A stretch of DNA of 7,523 bases. Origin: Deltaproteobacteria bacterium (GTDB lineage Bacteria; Desulfobacterota; Desulfobaccia; Desulfobaccales; 0-14-0-80-60-11). The first letter of the stretch is position 1. Every line of letters begins with the position of its first letter. The translations under genes were made by a program, and so were the position numbers. Under the pieces are notes generated by a model, which made no database searches, was not told the DNA's origin, and worked only from the letters and a program-made list of their open reading frames with translations. The stretch spans positions 1 through 7,523 of the forward strand of contig VGSO01000138.1 of the NCBI GenBank assembly GCA_016874945.1, in the 5' to 3' direction. Of the stretch, positions 7,360 to 7,523 are shown piece by piece.

Positions 7360-7417
7360 TTGTCATTCTGAGCGAAGCGAAGAATCTAGACCCTTTGCCT
7401 GCGGCTCAGGGTGACAA
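7360..7417. repeat. Dispersed-type imperfect inverted repeat in the kinase leader
   Basis: TTGTCATTCTGAGC (7360-7373) pairs with GCTCAGGGTGACAA (7404-7417) at 12 of 14 positions, with G-T pairing possible at the others. The interior GAAGCGAAGAATCTAGACCC has the look of the GTCATTCTGAGCGAAGCGAAGAATCT repeat family that I recall from many bacterial genomes. It lies between the possible promoter and the kinase start, so it would be part of the transcribed leader. The region 7305-7523 holds no gene that I can see. Confidence 0.6.
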
Positions 7418-7485
7418 AAAATCGGTTTTGAAATAGCTTATAGTTTAAGGTGACGGCTCACTAGCAAAGCCGGCATAACTGATTA

Positions 7486-7491
7486 ATTATA
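7486..7491 (-). promoter_or_regulatory. Possible sigma-70 -10 box for the kinase-activator operon
   Basis: The minus strand reads TATAAT here, a perfect -10 hexamer in AT-rich DNA, but the best -35 (TTCAAT at 16-base spacing) matches only half the consensus. It would give a leader of about 175 bases including the inverted repeat. Such AT-rich DNA yields chance TATAAT easily, so confidence is low. Confidence 0.3.
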
Positions 7492-7523
7492 CTAAAATTT
7501 ATGTTAAATTGAAGGTTTTAAAA

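Noticed and set aside
7463..7480. AGCAAAGCC string upstream of the kinase resembling the sigma-54 promoter at 4203
   Set aside because: The invariant GG is missing at ten bases from the GC (TA is found instead), so it does not meet the sigma-54 spacing rule.

Overview
The window reads like a GC-rich, Gram-negative, probably anaerobic Desulfobacterota-type (deltaproteobacterial) chromosome. This is an inference from the codon style, the sigma-54/NtrC-family signalling genes, a PEP-synthase-like protein of unusual layout, and AT-richer intergenic DNA carrying small dispersed palindromic repeats. No rRNA, tRNA or CRISPR array was seen.

Left part (1-757, + strand). The window opens in the last codons of what looks like an insertion-sequence transposase (2-115). 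Next comes a small DUF2283-type gene (156-691) split by a 295-bp non-autonomous element (200-494). The element has perfect 17-bp terminal inverted repeats and is flanked by a 4-bp TCAG duplication. Removing the element and one TCAG restores a 78-codon reading frame exactly, so this is a clear gene disruption. The inside of the element is a chain of short hairpins and repeats. A 14-bp inverted repeat (704-743) lies between this gene and the convergent gene to its right.

Right part (758-7304, all - strand; read from right to left). A membrane sensor histidine kinase (7304-5820) overlaps by 16 bp an NtrC-type sigma-54 activator (5835-4402). A 200-bp intergenic region follows. It holds a near-perfect sigma-54 promoter (4203-4219, GG-N10-GC) and, about 140 bp upstream of the predicted transcription start, a palindrome of 8-bp arms (4323-4341) suited to be an activator site. 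Downstream lie a single-domain receiver protein (4178-3753), a possible 30-residue microprotein (3774-3682), a 63-residue CxxC/CxxC zinc-ribbon-like protein (3666-3475) and an 861-residue PPDK/PEP-synthase-like phosphotransferase (3343-758). The last has the ATP-grasp and phospho-histidine domains but not the PEP/pyruvate barrel.

How it may work together (inference): the kinase senses an envelope signal and phosphorylates the activator. The activator binds upstream of the sigma-54 promoter and switches on the receiver, the small proteins and perhaps the phosphotransferase. The acceptor substrate of the phosphotransferase and the stimulus cannot be read from the sequence. The 131-bp gap before the phosphotransferase leaves open whether it belongs to the same transcript.

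The far right (7305-7523) is AT-rich non-coding DNA with a dispersed-type inverted repeat and a possible -10 box for the kinase-activator operon.
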